Assembly (NCBI GenBank): GCA_023055505.1
Contig: JALIRH010000001.1
Span: 11,389,467-11,453,466, forward strand
Direction of reading: 5' to 3'
DNA from: Callipepla californica brunnescens
Lineage: Eukaryota; Chordata; Aves; Galliformes; Odontophoridae
Length of the DNA: 64,000 nt
Shown here: positions 49,713-62,385 of the stretch, piece after piece
How positions within the stretch are numbered: the stretch's first letter is position 1
Layout: each line of letters begins with the position of its first letter
Notes under the pieces: generated by a model
What the model saw: only the letters and a program-made list of their open reading frames with translations
Told to the model about the DNA's origin: nothing
Database searches by the model: none
Position numbers and translations under genes: made by a program

Positions 49713-52700
49713 TATATGCTTTACTGTTCTTTGAACAAAGAAAGGATCTTGTATGAGTTAAAAACCGGAGGTGGTGAAAAACAAATTTATCTACTGCTGT
49801 GTTAATGCCATTGCAGATGCAAGCTTAAGTGGTTTAATCTCTAACAAACACTAGAAAAGGAGAAATGAACTTGATTACTTGTTGGCTTTTTCCTGGGTTG
49901 AGCTGAGGGCCAGTACAGTGTTATTACTGTACCATGACTTCCGCACTTTGGTTACTTAGTCAAGTCAATGGACAGGTAATTATTCTATCTGAATGCATTG
50001 GCAAATGGCATTTCACTGAGGCTGGTTCAGTGATGGCTCACTCGCGTTCTGTCCCTGCTCCTGCGAGTTCTTTTCTGATGCCCTTGCCTTTCCCTGCTGG
50101 GATCTTGTTGAGTTTTATCAAACCTGATTCCACGACGTGCTCCTGACGTTATTTCAATCAAAATCAGTAGTGAAAGGCTCCCATTTTTCATCATTCCTCT
50201 CTTTCCAGTCTCATTCCTTTAGGTGTACCTTGTTTCCACTGCACAGCAGGGAAGTATGTACTGTTGGTATATCTGACAAATCCTGAAGTTTCACCAGAAT
50301 CATTTTTTTCGACAAAGGATTCTAAATTGTACCATGAGTACATAAGGGAATATATTTATTTGAAAAATTATTTATAGTTAAAACTTTAGATTGACATGTT
50401 TTTTCAAGTTCTCACATATAAAATGCCTCTTTTGCCTAACCTGGTTATTTGGTTTGCTACATTGGAGAAATGCCTTGAGGCCTTTGTTCTTCATTATTTG
50501 ATATACGTAAGCTGTACAAAACAAGGAGGAAAATGAAATGTACTTAATGCCATACAGTGTAAGAATAAAGACCTTAGAGTTAACATTACCAGTGGATCCT
50601 CTCTGTTATATTGCAAACTGAAGAAAAATTATTTCCTGGGGAATGAGTTTTAGTAACTGCCTGTATTTATTGTTGAGTTGATTATGCATGTATGGAGTAA
50701 ACAAATCTGTGATAGTATAGGGTACAGCCTTGTTGTTTGTTGTGATTCATTTGCTTTGCTCATTGAGAGAGCAAGCTATCAATACATCCAACATGGTATA
50801 AAGTCATGTTTCAGCTGACAGCTTTTGTTTTCAATATTCTGTCCTGTTTAGTATTCAGTGCATGGAGGAGAATGTGATGTAAGGGAATTGGTTTGCTGTT
50901 TTACAGACTGACTCAGCCATTTAACTTTGTTCCCTCAAGGCATCAAAGACTGCAATAAAAGAAATACATTTTGCCAATAACTTTATATGGAAATAAGTGC
51001 AGCTTAATAACTTTTTAAAATTAGTGTTACCATTATTGCACAGTGGAGAACACCTTAATTAAACTTGTCTTTTAGTTTTGTTTCCTCTAAGTCTGTATTA
51101 TCAATTCTAAATCTCAGTAAATCTAACCTCTGATTTATAATTGGAGATAGGATTATTTTTTTCTAAGTTGAAACTTCAATTGAAAAGTGATTTCTTCCAT
51201 TATTATTTCTTGTGGGGAAGCAGAATTTTATTATTCTGTTCCTCCTTGTTGTTAAGTATGATTGATGGTAAGGTTCAGGCCAGAATTCTACAGACTTCTA
51301 TGCTTGGTTTACATGGAATTGAATTTCTCTCAATGCTTCGTATTGTGCACTGCAATGTATCTAATGGGCCTTGTCACTTGAATGAGTTGGTGGAATACAG
51401 CTGTAAAGGGCCTAATCCTAACAGAATGAGATTAGGGATTTAAATCCAAATTTTCTCTATTATTTGATTCAGAAAGATGCATCTGTGTGAAATGGGTGAT
51501 ACGGTTGAGTTATGTCTCTCAACTATCTAATTTCTTCTCCTATAAAAAACAGAAACAGATATTTGCGGTGGTAAATGACCGCATCAAAAGACAGTGGCAC
51601 TGTGCTCGTTGGGTAGAATTTGAAATACTAATGCAAAGCTTGTTTTAAATTTAGTAAAAATTGAATCACAAAAACTCTTTCTTGAAGGAGGACTGAGGTA
51701 AAGCTGGTTTGTACTTGTAGGCCTGGTCAAGAACTGTGGCATACCACTGTGAGCGGAGATGTAAGGAAGGAAATAGCAGCGGTGTGGTGGACCTCTGAGA
51801 ATGGCTGTGCTGGAGCCATATTAACACCTGGGCACCATGGAAGAGAAACTGGAGTGACTGTGTCACACCAGTTCCTTGTGCTAAATGAAACTTGAGGTGC
51901 AGGAAGAGGAAAGAAGAACTGTGGGTCATCTACTTAGCTGAGTCTGTTGATAAGATCTAGCTGTGCTTGTGAGCTGAGGTGAAACCAAAGGTGAAACCTT
52001 CCACATCTTAATCTAAAGCACTGTGAGGAAGAAGTACAAAGAGAAAATGGATTTATAGAAGCTGAAACTGTGATTTTTTTTTAAAACAGTGCATAAATAG
52101 CGAAGATTTGTGGATTTAATTCAGAAATAAATCATTGAAAATCTTACTGAAAGCTACTCTGTGAATACATCAGTGAATAGTACATGTGTTTCATAGGGTG
52201 GAAATAAAGATGTACAGGGAGACACTGCAGCGTAGGCATGGCTTCTATTTTGAGTAATGTAGGTGCAAATTTTAGAGGGAAATTTTTATTCATAGGGGTG
52301 GGTGGATTATTGGAGGCTGTGGGTTGGAATCAGGATGAGGTCTTGGAGCTCAGCATTTGCCTCAGTCTGTTGGTCCCTGTAAAGGCCAAGGTGATAAGGT
52401 AGATCCAAGGCCAAGCCAGGTTGTCAAGGCAGCCGGTGAGGATCAGGGAGGCAGGAGATGCAGCCACCATGGGAACCGTGGTGGCTTCAACCATGAGCAT
52501 CAAACTGCAGCAGGATTTGGTGAGAACCAAGAAGCATCTGTGCTGTGTTGCTTTTTATAGCATTTTTGAAAGGGAAGAGAGAATTAACATCCAGTAATGA
52601 GATTTGTAGATGATAATTAGTAGGTGTTGTGATAGCAAATACTGTGACTTCATTTCAAATGATTAGGAAGGGTGAAATATTTAATTAAGTAAACTAAGAG

Positions 52701-52892
52701 GCAACCCAGAACCTTGATCATGAAAGAAAAAAAAAAAGCAACAAATGTTTCCTTTGCAATGTAAAACAAAAAAGAAATGCTTATATAGAGAAGGCAATTC
52801 TAAAAGATTTGGATGATGTGAATGCACACCAAGCAGAGGAAATCACTTAGCATAGTAAAAGGAAGCACTAGAAATAGGATAAAAGAACAGGG

Positions 52893-52976
52893 GAAAAAAA
52901 GAAAAGAAAAAACAGCAAACCCAACCCCCTCCCCCAAAGAAAAAAAAATCCCAAACCAAAACAAAAAAAAAACAAA
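52893..52976. repeat. A/C-rich low-complexity tract
   Basis: Runs of A interrupted by C and G, with a CCCCCTCCCCC core. T is nearly absent on this strand. Low-complexity DNA. Confidence 0.85.
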
Positions 52977-53116
52977 CTTGGAGAAGTTCTGGTATGGTGT
53001 CAGGAAGATCCAGAGAATACAGTCTGTTCACTAGTGCTATAATTTCCCAAACCTCTAAAACAGATTGACAGATGTTCATTTGTGATATTACAGGGGAATA
53101 TGTTTTTCAGTAAATC

Positions 53117-53142
53117 TTTTTTTTTTTTTTTTTTTTTTTTTT
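53117..53142. repeat. Poly-T (26)
   Basis: An uninterrupted run of about 26 T, the longest homopolymer in the window. It has no recognisable retrotransposed body on either side. Confidence 0.9.
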
Positions 53143-53366
53143 AAGGGAATTTTAATCAAGTGATTTCTTGATGCTCTAAAACTTATATAAAGATTACCCA
53201 GAGAAAAATAACTTTGAATTGAATTAGTATACCAGTCTCTTGGGCTTCTTAAAAAAATCTGTGAAGTCTGAGGATTTATTTAGAATCTGAAAACTCTACA
53301 ATTAGATTTATGCAAGCTATATTTTCCTTCTACATTAAATGCAGAAGAGCTCATTTGTAGATGAAT

Positions 53367-53383
53367 TTTTTTTTTTTTTTTTT
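53367..53383. repeat. Poly-T (about 17)
   Basis: A homopolymer run 225 bp after the 26-T run. Confidence 0.88.
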
Positions 53384-53831
53384 GAGAAAGGCAAGTGAAT
53401 TTACACTAATGAATTTACTTTATCTTTTAATAAAGATGCTCTAGAATATGCCAACAGATATTTGAGTGCTTTGATCAAACTTTTCACGGACTAAATAGAC
53501 ATTTTCAGGAGAAGAGAAAGCCATAGCGATGTATGTATAAGTCTGACGTTAAATGAGATTGACTGTGGAATGCTTAATCTGCATTTCAGATATGAGGATG
53601 AATATGGCCAACTGTGTAAACTATATATCTGTGTGTTTTGGCGTGGAGGGGATGAGTCAAGTCCAGTGTACACAGACATCTGACAAAGCATATTTGACTT
53701 TAGTGTGCTGGAAGATCATAAAGTTATATCTGCTTCCCTTTTGGAAGGCTTTTTTTGTTGTTTGTTTGAGAATTCAGAACTGTGTGGAATACTGCTTAAA
53801 GTTTAAATCAGATATTATACAATCTGTAACA

Positions 53832-54447
53832 TGACTGTGGTTTGGGCCAGCAAGCAGCTAAGAACAGTGCAGTCATACACTCACTCCCCCTCCCAGTGGG
53901 ACTAGGGAGAGAATTAGGGGAAAAAAAAGAAACAACAAAATAGAGCTCATGGGTTGAGACTTACAAAAAAACAGTCAACCAAAGAAACAAAAGAACTAAC
54001 CAAAACAACAATAAACAAACAAACTAAACAACAATTTACTAAGACAGAAAAGGGAGAGAAAAGGAAAATAGTAATTATGATATTATTTTATATATATTTA
54101 CAAGTCTACTGATGCCCGGCCACTCCCTGAGCAGCAGATGTCCACCCAGCCAACTCCACACAGTATTTAAAATTTTTTGGCATGATATCATATGGTACAG
54201 AATAGTCCTTTGGCCAGTTTAGGTCAGCTGTCCTGGTTCTGTCCCTCCCAGCTCCTTGTGCTCCCTCAGCCCCATCTCTGGCAGGACAGTATGAGAGGCT
54301 GAAATGTCCCTGGCTCCATGCAGCTCTGCTCAGCAACAACTAAAACACAGTTGTTATAACCATTGTTTTTCTCCTGAAGCTAAAACATGGCATCATACCA
54401 GATACTATGAAGAAAAAATCAACTCCGTCCCAGCTGAAACAAGGACA
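53832..54447 (-). mobile_element. Solo LTR, avian ERVL type, antisense to CADPS2
   Basis: The + strand reads as the complement of a common avian ERVL LTR. The left terminus is about TGTGGTTTGGGCCAGCAAGC. Then come ACTCACTCCCCCTCCCAGTG and CTCATGGGTTGAGACTTAC, an A-rich stretch, TGATATCATATGGTACAGAA, GGTCAGCTGTCCTGGTTCTG, CAGCAACAACTAAAACACAG and finally ACTATGAAGAAAAAATCAAC with CCCAGCTGAAACAAGGACA. On the minus strand this puts a degenerate TATA region (TTTTAAATAC near 54165) in the promoter position. No internal retroviral sequence is adjacent, so it is a solo LTR. Ends are accurate to a few bases; no target duplication is evident. Confidence 0.88.
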
Positions 54448-56289
54448 ATTGCTTGCTAGGTAAATTATAATGCATTACACTAAACTTTCTTAGATTCATG
54501 AATGCTGGAATCTTCTAGTTTATGAAAACTGATTCCAAGACATAGCTCTAAGAGGTGGGGTTGGGAGGTCAAAGAGCAATGAAGCACTTTCACTGAGGAG
54601 TGTGGAATGGTTTTGAGTTGGTTGTCGTGTAGAATAGCTGCTTCATCCCTGTGGTTTTTATGAGATTATCTAGTATGCTGCTTCAGACTTTTATTTTGTG
54701 CTGAAAAATATATGTATTTGGGGATTTGTCTGTCACAGAGGATGTTGATTGTGGTGGCTATGCAGATGTTCATGTTTATTGTTCAGATACTGTCAAGATA
54801 GTGTTTGTGATTAACAGAATCCTAAGACTGGCCTAAAAGCTTGAGATGAAAATGTTTGAAGGCTCATGTGGCTGAGAAAATATTTCAAAGTAGAAATATC
54901 TGCTGCAACAGCTTTCCATGGTAGGAAAGTAAGTGACAAATATACGTGTATAGTGTATGATAAAGTGACACCTGAATAGCTCATTCAAAGCTGCACTTCT
55001 TCTCAGCAGTGTGTCCTTGCCAGGCAAAGCTGGCAACCATTTGGGTTTGTAAAGAACTTCTGTTGTTGCTGTTTTTTTTGTTTTTTTTTTCTTTCTTCTG
55101 TTGTCTTTAATATCATGGCTTTGTGATTATCCTAGTTCTAACATAACATAGCTAAATAGGGCTACGTGCTGTCCCTTGTAAAATACGCATCTGTGCAATG
55201 TGGAGACATAGCTTCTAATGACCTCTGTTTCCTTACTTATTTCTATTTCTGTTTAATCAGATAAGAACAGCCTATATAGCCAACTACTGTGTCTAACAGA
55301 GGCTTTAGTCAGATGCCTAGAAGGACACTGAAAATGGAGCAAGAGTTTGTAATAATTTCCTTAATTTTAGTAACGTCTTGCATAGGAACTTACTATGCAA
55401 GATAGGAAAATGGAGGCTCTATTTAGTATGTACCATTTTTTGTGTATATAATCTCTTCCATAAACTTAACCAGAGACCCAAGGTATGTTTTTCATACCTA
55501 CAGTGTACTTTGATAAGGTGTTGATACACGTCTGTTATCCACTAATCTTGTTATCTTTTCTTTGACACTGGTGTGTTAGTTGGAGATGTGTAATTAATGA
55601 GATACAATTTTTAAGCCTGAATTTACTGCCCTTAACCTGAGGGGTGTTTCAGTGGTGTGGACCATCTGCTATTATCTAGTTCTAGGGAAGCCAGAAAATT
55701 GTAGTTCAGAATACTTGCTGTGCTGCTATTAATGTGTCATCAATGTATCTTTCCAATCTCTGTAAAGGAATGACATTTTCTTCTTTCGTTTGGAACGCTG
55801 AACAGGGGAGATGGCAGGGGTTTTGACCAAGAATAGTTGATTCTGAGGTACAAGTATAGTAATCAAGCAAAGAGGAAGGACAGCACAGCTGATCAGGAGT
55901 TGCTAATATAAAAATGGATGGTATGAAAGTTACAAGTGGGAGAGTAAGATGTCACCCAACAAGGCAGCAGTGGGATTAGTGAGGCCAAAACTTGACTGAT
56001 CATGAGGGATGGGGAGATGTGTATATGGCTGCAGAGAAAGACAGGCAGCTGATGAGGAACAGGTAGCGTGGATGTCCAAGGAAAGATTGCTTTTGACTGA
56101 TCCAATTGCCTTCATTCATGAAATGTCTGTCTCAGTGAATGTGGAGAAAGTGGAAAAGTGGACTGGATCAGTAGGTTACAAGTTGTTAAGAAACTTCAGC
56201 CCTTCAGGTTGTAAGGGCAATGGTCAGAATTTTTTAATCAATTTGTTAGAAGTCTGTTTCTCAGGAGATGACATTGCAGCTAATGCTGT
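54448..56289 (+). other. CADPS2 intron 1, unique segment
   Basis: AT-rich, no recognised gene or repeat apart from a T run near 55071-55090. The end of the segment (about 56100-56290) may be diverged CR1 continuous with the next feature. Confidence 0.5.
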
Positions 56290-56455
56290 TGAATGTCGTT
56301 AACATCCTGGATAGCAGAATGAATGTAGCTTTCGCAAATTCTCAAGTGACATCAAAACTAGAGGAGCTGCATGATGCATCTTCACAGCTAGCCTGGCTTT
56401 GAGAAGATTTGACTAGATGACTTCCAGGGGCCTCGTTCATCTTGAACTGTTCTAA
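56290..56455 (+). mobile_element. CR1 LINE fragment, sense: RT FADD region fused to 3' end, diverged
   Basis: TTAACATCCTGGATAGC... resembles the CR1 stretch encoding 'NIFISDIDSGIECTLSKFADDTKL'. The catalytic FADD block reads KFSSDIKTRG here, followed by a stop. The sequence then passes to a 3'-end-like block, TTTGACTAGATGACTTCCAG, and a degraded tail. It is old and internally deleted. The body may begin further left. Confidence 0.65.
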
Positions 56456-58145
56456 TTTGCAACCTTTGTAGAAAAAGCAGGCAGAGTACAGACACCATTC
56501 TACTTATTAAGAAAACCAGATAAAATCTGCTGGAAAACATTTTGTAAAATTGCATAGGTTGGTGAAGTACTGTTTAAACATCATCAGAATGGCCAAGTAA
56601 TTCAGAATAAAACGGATACTTTACTCTGGAATTATTCTGACTTTATTGTCATACTTTATTGTCCTTGATTTTAAGCCAGGCTAGTTCTGAAATGCATAGC
56701 CATTGAGAATGATGGACATGTAACTTTACGTTTGTGCTTGCAGCATGCCAAACAGAAAGTAGTATCTTTTTTACTTGAATTTCAATTACTGAGAAGAGTA
56801 ACTTGCAGTTCTTTTTAGTTCTGCTTTTCAGATAATGCTATATCTTATCTGTGAAACCTCCACGCTGTCAGAACTGATAGAAAATGGGGACTGCATGCAG
56901 AAGTCATCTGTGTGGAGAGGAAACTAACATTTACACAGACAAGGAGCAGTTTTGTGATCACAGTGTCTCCTTAGAAAATGAGCTCAAATGGAACATTAAT
57001 GCCAGCTTCAGAAAGATGAGAGTAGGTTGGAGGAATGTGTGTTTTGCTGCTGCTTCTGTTAGTTCAGACAGGTAGTGCTGTCTCTTCACAGCTACACTGA
57101 GAAACCTTTGCTGGCAGATACAGAAGTGTCCTGGTGTAAGCTTGTTGTCAAACAAAGCTCATTAGTGCCACACTTTTAAGGTATGAAAAGACTCTAGTAG
57201 CTTAATTTGTGTGTGGAGAAGTTACTGAAAATGAAAAAGAAGGATTCGTGGAGCAAGTAGTTCTGTGTGACAAATGGTTCTGGGCGTGCACAGTTGACAT
57301 GTCAGGGTAGAAATGATGATAGAGATGCAGAGGAGGAAAACTGGAGTTGTGCTATACAGGGAATGAGGGATGCAAATCTGTTCAGTCCAGCATAGTTTGG
57401 ACTGATGATCTACCCTGTGAGTCAGAGCCATACATCTAGCTACGTGGCAGCAGCAATCTTCTCTTTATGTTTGTCTGCATTTATTTCTGAGTAGCTGAGG
57501 TTCCTAACATGACCAAGAATCGTTGTGTGCATCTCTGCTTTTGCAATATGCAATGTTAATGATAACACACGTGAGCATCCATTGGTCTGGTGGCTCTGAC
57601 AACCCTTAGGAACCATATTCCCAGAGCCAGTGTGTGCTCGGTGCAGGAGGAGGCCCCAAAGAGTGATTGCAAAAGGGCAGCAGAGATGCTGTGGCACATC
57701 TGTGCAGCTACTCCAGGCTCAGAGGAGGTTAGTGAAGTCTGCTGCACAGAGGAGGCAAGTGCAATAATATGACTGATTCTAGGTGATGATTGCCTGCTAA
57801 ATTCTACAGCAAATCTTAGGTAGTAGGAGTAGGTAAAAAGATGACTGCAACTGCACTGACAACCTCATCTCAGAGGAGATAGCTTTTGTTGGGGTGTGAT
57901 GTTTGCTGCAGTGAAGACAAATATTTATCTTTCTTTCCTAATATGGCATAGTCTGTAGAAGGCTGAAAATGTTTTATTCAAAAAAAGAAAATTAAAAAAG
58001 CAGTGCCCCAAACCTCAGTTGCTCGTGAAATGATTTATAATTCTGTCTAATAATCTTGAATATTCCTCTCTGGATGATGAAAATATTTAAAGTTTTGGAT
58101 TCAATGATACACATCTGAGACTGGTAAGGAATGTACAGAAGGCTC
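56456..58145 (+). other. CADPS2 intron 1, unique segment
   Basis: AT-rich sequence without recognised gene, RNA or repeat. Open frames are at most 85 codons. Confidence 0.5.
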
Positions 58146-58504
58146 CAAAAGTGACCTGATATCAGCCTTTCAATATCTAAAGGGGAGCTATAGAAAAGAA
58201 GGGGATAGACTCTTTAGAGCAGAGTCTGTTGTGATGTAACAAGGGGAAATGGTTTAAATCTTTAAAGAGGGTAGATTTAGCTTAGATATAAGGAAAAATC
58301 TTTTACAGTGAGAGTGGTGAGGTGCTGGAACAGGTTGCCCAGACCTTTAGTGGATGCCCCATACATGGGGAGACTTTGAAGGCAAGGCTGGATCCCTGGG
58401 CAGCCTGATCTAGCTGTGGATATCCCTGTTCATTGCAGGGAAGTAGGACTAGATGACCTTTAATGGTTCTTTCCAACTCTAAAGATTCTATGATTCTTTG
58501 ATTT
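58146..58504 (+). mobile_element. CR1 LINE 3' end, sense, about 360 bp
   Basis: GACCTGATATCAGCCTTTCA begins at the ORF2 C-terminal/3' junction. It is followed by AGGGTAGATTTAGCTTAGAT, GAGAGTGGTGAGGTGCTGGA, ACAGGTTGCCCAGACC, GGACTAGATGACCTTTAATG and an octamer tail (ATTCTATGATTCTTTG). A normal 5'-truncated copy. Confidence 0.95.
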
Positions 58505-59836
58505 AGAAAGAAGTGTCCTAGAAGAGAAGTTAAATGCATTACTGGTAAAGTTTATGGGTTTTAAATGGGTAGTAGGCCAACAAGAGATAAATGACATACT
58601 GCACTTGCTTGATTGTGAAGAATGAGAATTTTTTTCTTTTTTGTAAATGTATTACCTGGTTTTGTAAATCTAATATTTGATTATGAGGCACTGAATCATT
58701 GTGCAATGAGTATGTAGACATGGTTGTCTGATCTGAGTGACAGAAAGCAGACTCTTTTAAAGACAGTGTTTTACTTGGAATCAATTCAGCTTTAAGAAAA
58801 TTGTATGTATATTTAAAAAAAAAAAGAAGGTTGCTAAGTTACTGCAAAATATTTATCAATTATTAAGAAAATAAAGCCATGAAAACAATGAATAGCAAAG
58901 GAGAGCATATATTGTGTGCAACTCACATACTGTATAGGGCCACTGCTGTACGCCATGAGGACCTGCATAATTCAGCAGTCACCACAGCTCTCATCCTGTT
59001 TTAGCACCAGGGTTCTCTAATACTATTTATTTTGTCTCCTCAGAATAAAATCTCTTGAGTTATTCACTAAATATGATCACTCTCCACCTGTGCTTTAAAA
59101 TACAGGTAATGCTCTTGTTTGTGCAGACAGCCACTAGGAAGGTAGCAAGGTTACAAGGGCGGGAAATGGAGTGAGAGTTGCTGTTGATATCTGGCTATTT
59201 GCCTTGCAGGCTTATTCGCATCCTGAATGTAAAGATTAAGCTCAATAGCAGCCAAGAATGGGGTACAGGCATTTTGTTGCATTGAAAGGAAGGCCTCAGG
59301 TTCTGTGCCCAGCCAACAACTTTCACATGGTCTGTCCAGAGAACAACTCTGCAAATAAAGCCCTTCCCACCATCAGGGTTGGTCTGTGATGAAGGCTTGG
59401 CTAGCTCAAGAGCTTGGCAGCACTAAGTTGTGTTAGATGCCATACTGGTGTTTATAAGGTCCCTTTGGAAAGAAGCCAGTCACTGTGGGTTGACCATTGT
59501 ACACTGAGGATCACTGTAGAGAACTTGGAAGCTGCATCCTCTACATTTGGTTTTGGCTGAGTATTGGACAATAGTGCGTGTTCTCGTACAGCAAAACTCA
59601 GGATAGTGGAATCAGAAAGTTAACCATTGGCATAATGTTTACCATTTTCTATTTTTCTATTTTTCTTTTTGACAAAAGAGTTATATTTGAAAAGTGAGAA
59701 ATTGATTTGAATGAAAAAAGAGCTTTCTTGATATTCAGTTCTTCCAAGAAATACTGATTCCAACCACCTGTCTGAAATCAGAGAGGGAATCAGCTTTTTT
59801 TAGTGAAGTTATTTCTTTGCTGTATTTCTAGAACTG

Positions 59837-59857
59837 CCACAAGGTGGCAATGACTCA
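59837..59857 (+). promoter_or_regulatory. CTCF-core-like motif next to an AP-1 site
   Basis: CCACAAGGTGGCAA (59837-59850) agrees with the CTCF core CCASYAGRKGGCRS at about 12 of 14 positions. It is followed without a gap by TGACTCA (59851-59857), a perfect AP-1 element. TGCCAC/GTGGCA also form a short palindrome here. Occupancy is unproven. Confidence 0.35.
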
Positions 59858-60767
59858 GAGTGTTATTCTTCCCGTGCCAGCTCTGGGGTTGCCGTATTTG
59901 CAGGGAACAGGGTCAACTACTGGCTCTGGCCATAAGGCAGCTGTGGGTATGGAGCAGGGAGGCAGCTGGTGCCCTTAGTTTTGAAAGATAAAATCTCTTG
60001 GATGATGGTTATGATGTGACTTTGGTTTTTGCTGGCTGTTGTTGGCTGCAAATGTTCAAGTTCAACACTGAGTTGCCCAGTGTGCACTTACTCAGTGAGA
60101 AACAGTAGAAGATGCCTTAAGTCTAGCATCAGCTCCTGTGAAACTATAGTTTGCCTTTTTCTTTTTTTTATTCAAATAAAAGACACGTTTTACTGCTACA
60201 AATCCATATATGTTTGAGTATTCCTTTAAAATATTGGTATTTCTTATTTAATGAAGTAAAATGTGTTACACTGGAACAATTCCCTGAACTGCTAGATGTT
60301 CGAAATGCAACTTCTTATAAAAGATAGAATTAAACTCCACATTTGTAAGTTCCATTTATTTAATTTGTTGTAGTAAGTGGAGATGAAACACGAATGCCTC
60401 TAGGTTTTCGTACTCCAGTTTCACATTGGAGGGAATAAAGCATCTAAAACAAATCTTTAAGATAATGCTCTAAGAGGAATGTGCTGGGGATATATAACAC
60501 ATCTTTGAGATGTTAAATGCAAGGTGAGGATTTTTTAATATTTAATTGCATGAGTGTGTTCTGATACCTTTGCATTACTCTATATATTACAAAAAGTGAA
60601 ACTATTCCTGCAACTTGAACAAAAATACCTTAATTAAATAGTTCTGAGAAGTTTTTTCTATGTTTTGCATACATTTTGTTTGATATTCTCCTATGTTTAT
60701 CAGATGCGTGAAGTAAAAAAATAAAATAAATGTAAGCTTTTGCAAAAGGTACATTGCATGGAGGGGG

Positions 60768-60788
60768 ATATATATATATATATATATT
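60768..60788. repeat. (TA)n microsatellite
   Basis: About ten TA units. Confidence 0.9.
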
Positions 60789-61465
60789 TCATGACTGCAA
60801 TAAAGAAAAAGCAGATTTTAGGTTGGTTAATCCTTTTTTTCCCTTCAAGTTTGACTTTATTTATCTTCAGTCATTCTACAGAATGGAATCAAGCCTAATA
60901 TTCTGAAACGTTGGAATTTAGTTATACATTCTCCCATGAAACAGCAGTAGCTATTTATGAAGTATCAAACAGAGTTATGACAACAGATTTCATATCACTG
61001 AGAAAGAAAAATCCTAATAAAGCATACAGAACCGAAGCAGGTTGATAGGATGTGACAGAATTAGCGAGGCTTCAATCCATGCTTCAGGTGATCATCTGAA
61101 TTCAGTTTTATGTTTGGGGGGATGTGGAAATGTTCAAATATATATATTTAATTTTGCTATTCATGGCTGTTTCTGTTAGTACCAAAATATGGGCATGGAT
61201 GTACTGCAAGAGATGTACTTGTGAAGGACAGAATGCAAAGGTCTGCTACACGTGGGTCTTGTACAGAGGAGAGGGTGCAGATACAGAAGAGAAGTTTTAG
61301 AGTAGAAGAATGCTATATTGTTTTTTATGTGAGCTCTCATAAGAAAAGTGGAGGCTGGAATTACTTTCCTTAAGTTTAAGCACTTCTGATGGAATCTAAG
61401 TTATGTATGATGTCCTTGATGTCCTCATCTCTCATCTGTTGTTGACCAAATGGGTAACTACATAG

Positions 61466-61660
61466 GATGGTGAAATGCTGGCACAGGCTGCCTGATGAAG
61501 CTGTGGATGTCCCCTATCGTGGAGGTGTTCAAGGCCGGGTTGGATGGGGTGCTGGGCAACCTGAACTGGTGGGTAGCAACTGCCCATGGCAGGGAGGTCA
61601 GAACTAGATCATCTTTAAGGACTCCTACAACCTAAGCCATTCTGTGATTTCTGTGACTTC
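61466..61660 (+). mobile_element. CR1 LINE 3' end, sense
   Basis: GGATGGTGAAATGCTGGCAC is followed by GGAGGTGTTCAAGGCCGGGT, TGGATGGGGTGCTGGGCAAC and AACTAGATCATCTTTAAGGA, then an imperfect octamer tail (ATTCTGTGATTTCTGTG). A 5'-truncated CR1. Confidence 0.94.
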
Positions 61661-61965
61661 AGAATAACTTAGACATGGGGTGGTTGACCTGCTTTACAGT
61701 GTCCATTGGTTGGGATGCCCTCTGTACACCCTTATTATTCTCCATATGCTATTATGTGGTTCTCAATTAGACTTTTCTTTCTGCCTGCATTTACTCTATT
61801 ATTTCCGCTGTTAGTTTATGTTTTCTAGAGACATTTGTCTACTGATTGAACTGTGCTAAGAATGCATTAAAAATGACCACCAGCATCAAAAAAGTGTTAA
61901 TTCACTGTGCAGTCCACGTTCTGTCGAATTTAAAAACTGATGACCAATGGGCTACAGTGGGCTAT

Positions 61966-62385
61966 AATCACAGAATCACAGAATTGTAAGGGTTGGAAGG
62001 GACCTCTAGAGATCATCGAGTCCAACCCCCTGCCAAAGCAGCTCCCTAGCCCAGGTTGCACAAGTAGGTGTCCAGGTGGGTCTTGAACATCTCCAGAGAA
62101 GGAGACTCCACCACCTCTCTGTGCAGCCTGTGCCAGTGCTCCGTCACTGCACTGTGAAGAAGTTCCCACACGCATTTGTGTGGAGCTTCCTATGCTTCAG
62201 TTTGTGTCCATTTCCCCTTATCCCATCACCACACACTGCTGAGAAGAGTCCTGCCTCATCCCTTTGCCTCCTGCTCCTTAGATATTTATAGATGTGGATC
62301 AAATCCCCTCTGAGTCTTCCTTTCTCAAGGCTGAACAGCCCCAGGTCTCTCAGCCTTTCCTCCTAAGGGAGGTGTTCCTCACCCT
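61966..62385 (-). mobile_element. CR1 LINE 3' fragment, antisense, about 420 bp, well preserved
   Basis: The + strand starts AATCACAGAATCACAGAATT, then GGTTGGAAGGGACCTCTAGA, GATCATCGAGTCCAACCCCC, AGGTGGGTCTTGAACATCTC, GACTCCACCACCTCTCTGTG, TCAAATCCCCTCTGAGTCTT and AAGGCTGAACAGCCCCAGGT. The last is the complement of the ORF2 'LGLFSLEK' codons. It still contains several CpGs and few changes from the family pattern, so it looks among the younger copies in the window. It faces the sense CR1 at 61466-61660, about 300 bp away. Confidence 0.96.

Larger units (their letters stand above)
45461..53831 (+). other. CADPS2 intron 1, 8.4 kb without recognised interspersed repeats
   Basis: AT-rich unique sequence. 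It contains T-rich tracts near 47668-47690, 48049-48060 and 48090-48108, an A/C-rich tract at 52893-52976 and two long T runs past 53.1 kb. A palindromic structure sits at 49658-49712. No recognised exon; open frames are 105 codons or fewer. Confidence 0.5.
58505..61465 (+). other. CADPS2 intron 1, unique segment
   Basis: AT-rich. Contains a CTCF-like/AP-1 motif pair at 59837-59857 and a (TA)n at 60768-60788. No gene recognised. Confidence 0.5.

Noticed and set aside
9235..62385. Orientation bias of CR1 within the intron
   Set aside because: About six sense and eight antisense copies; no meaningful bias.
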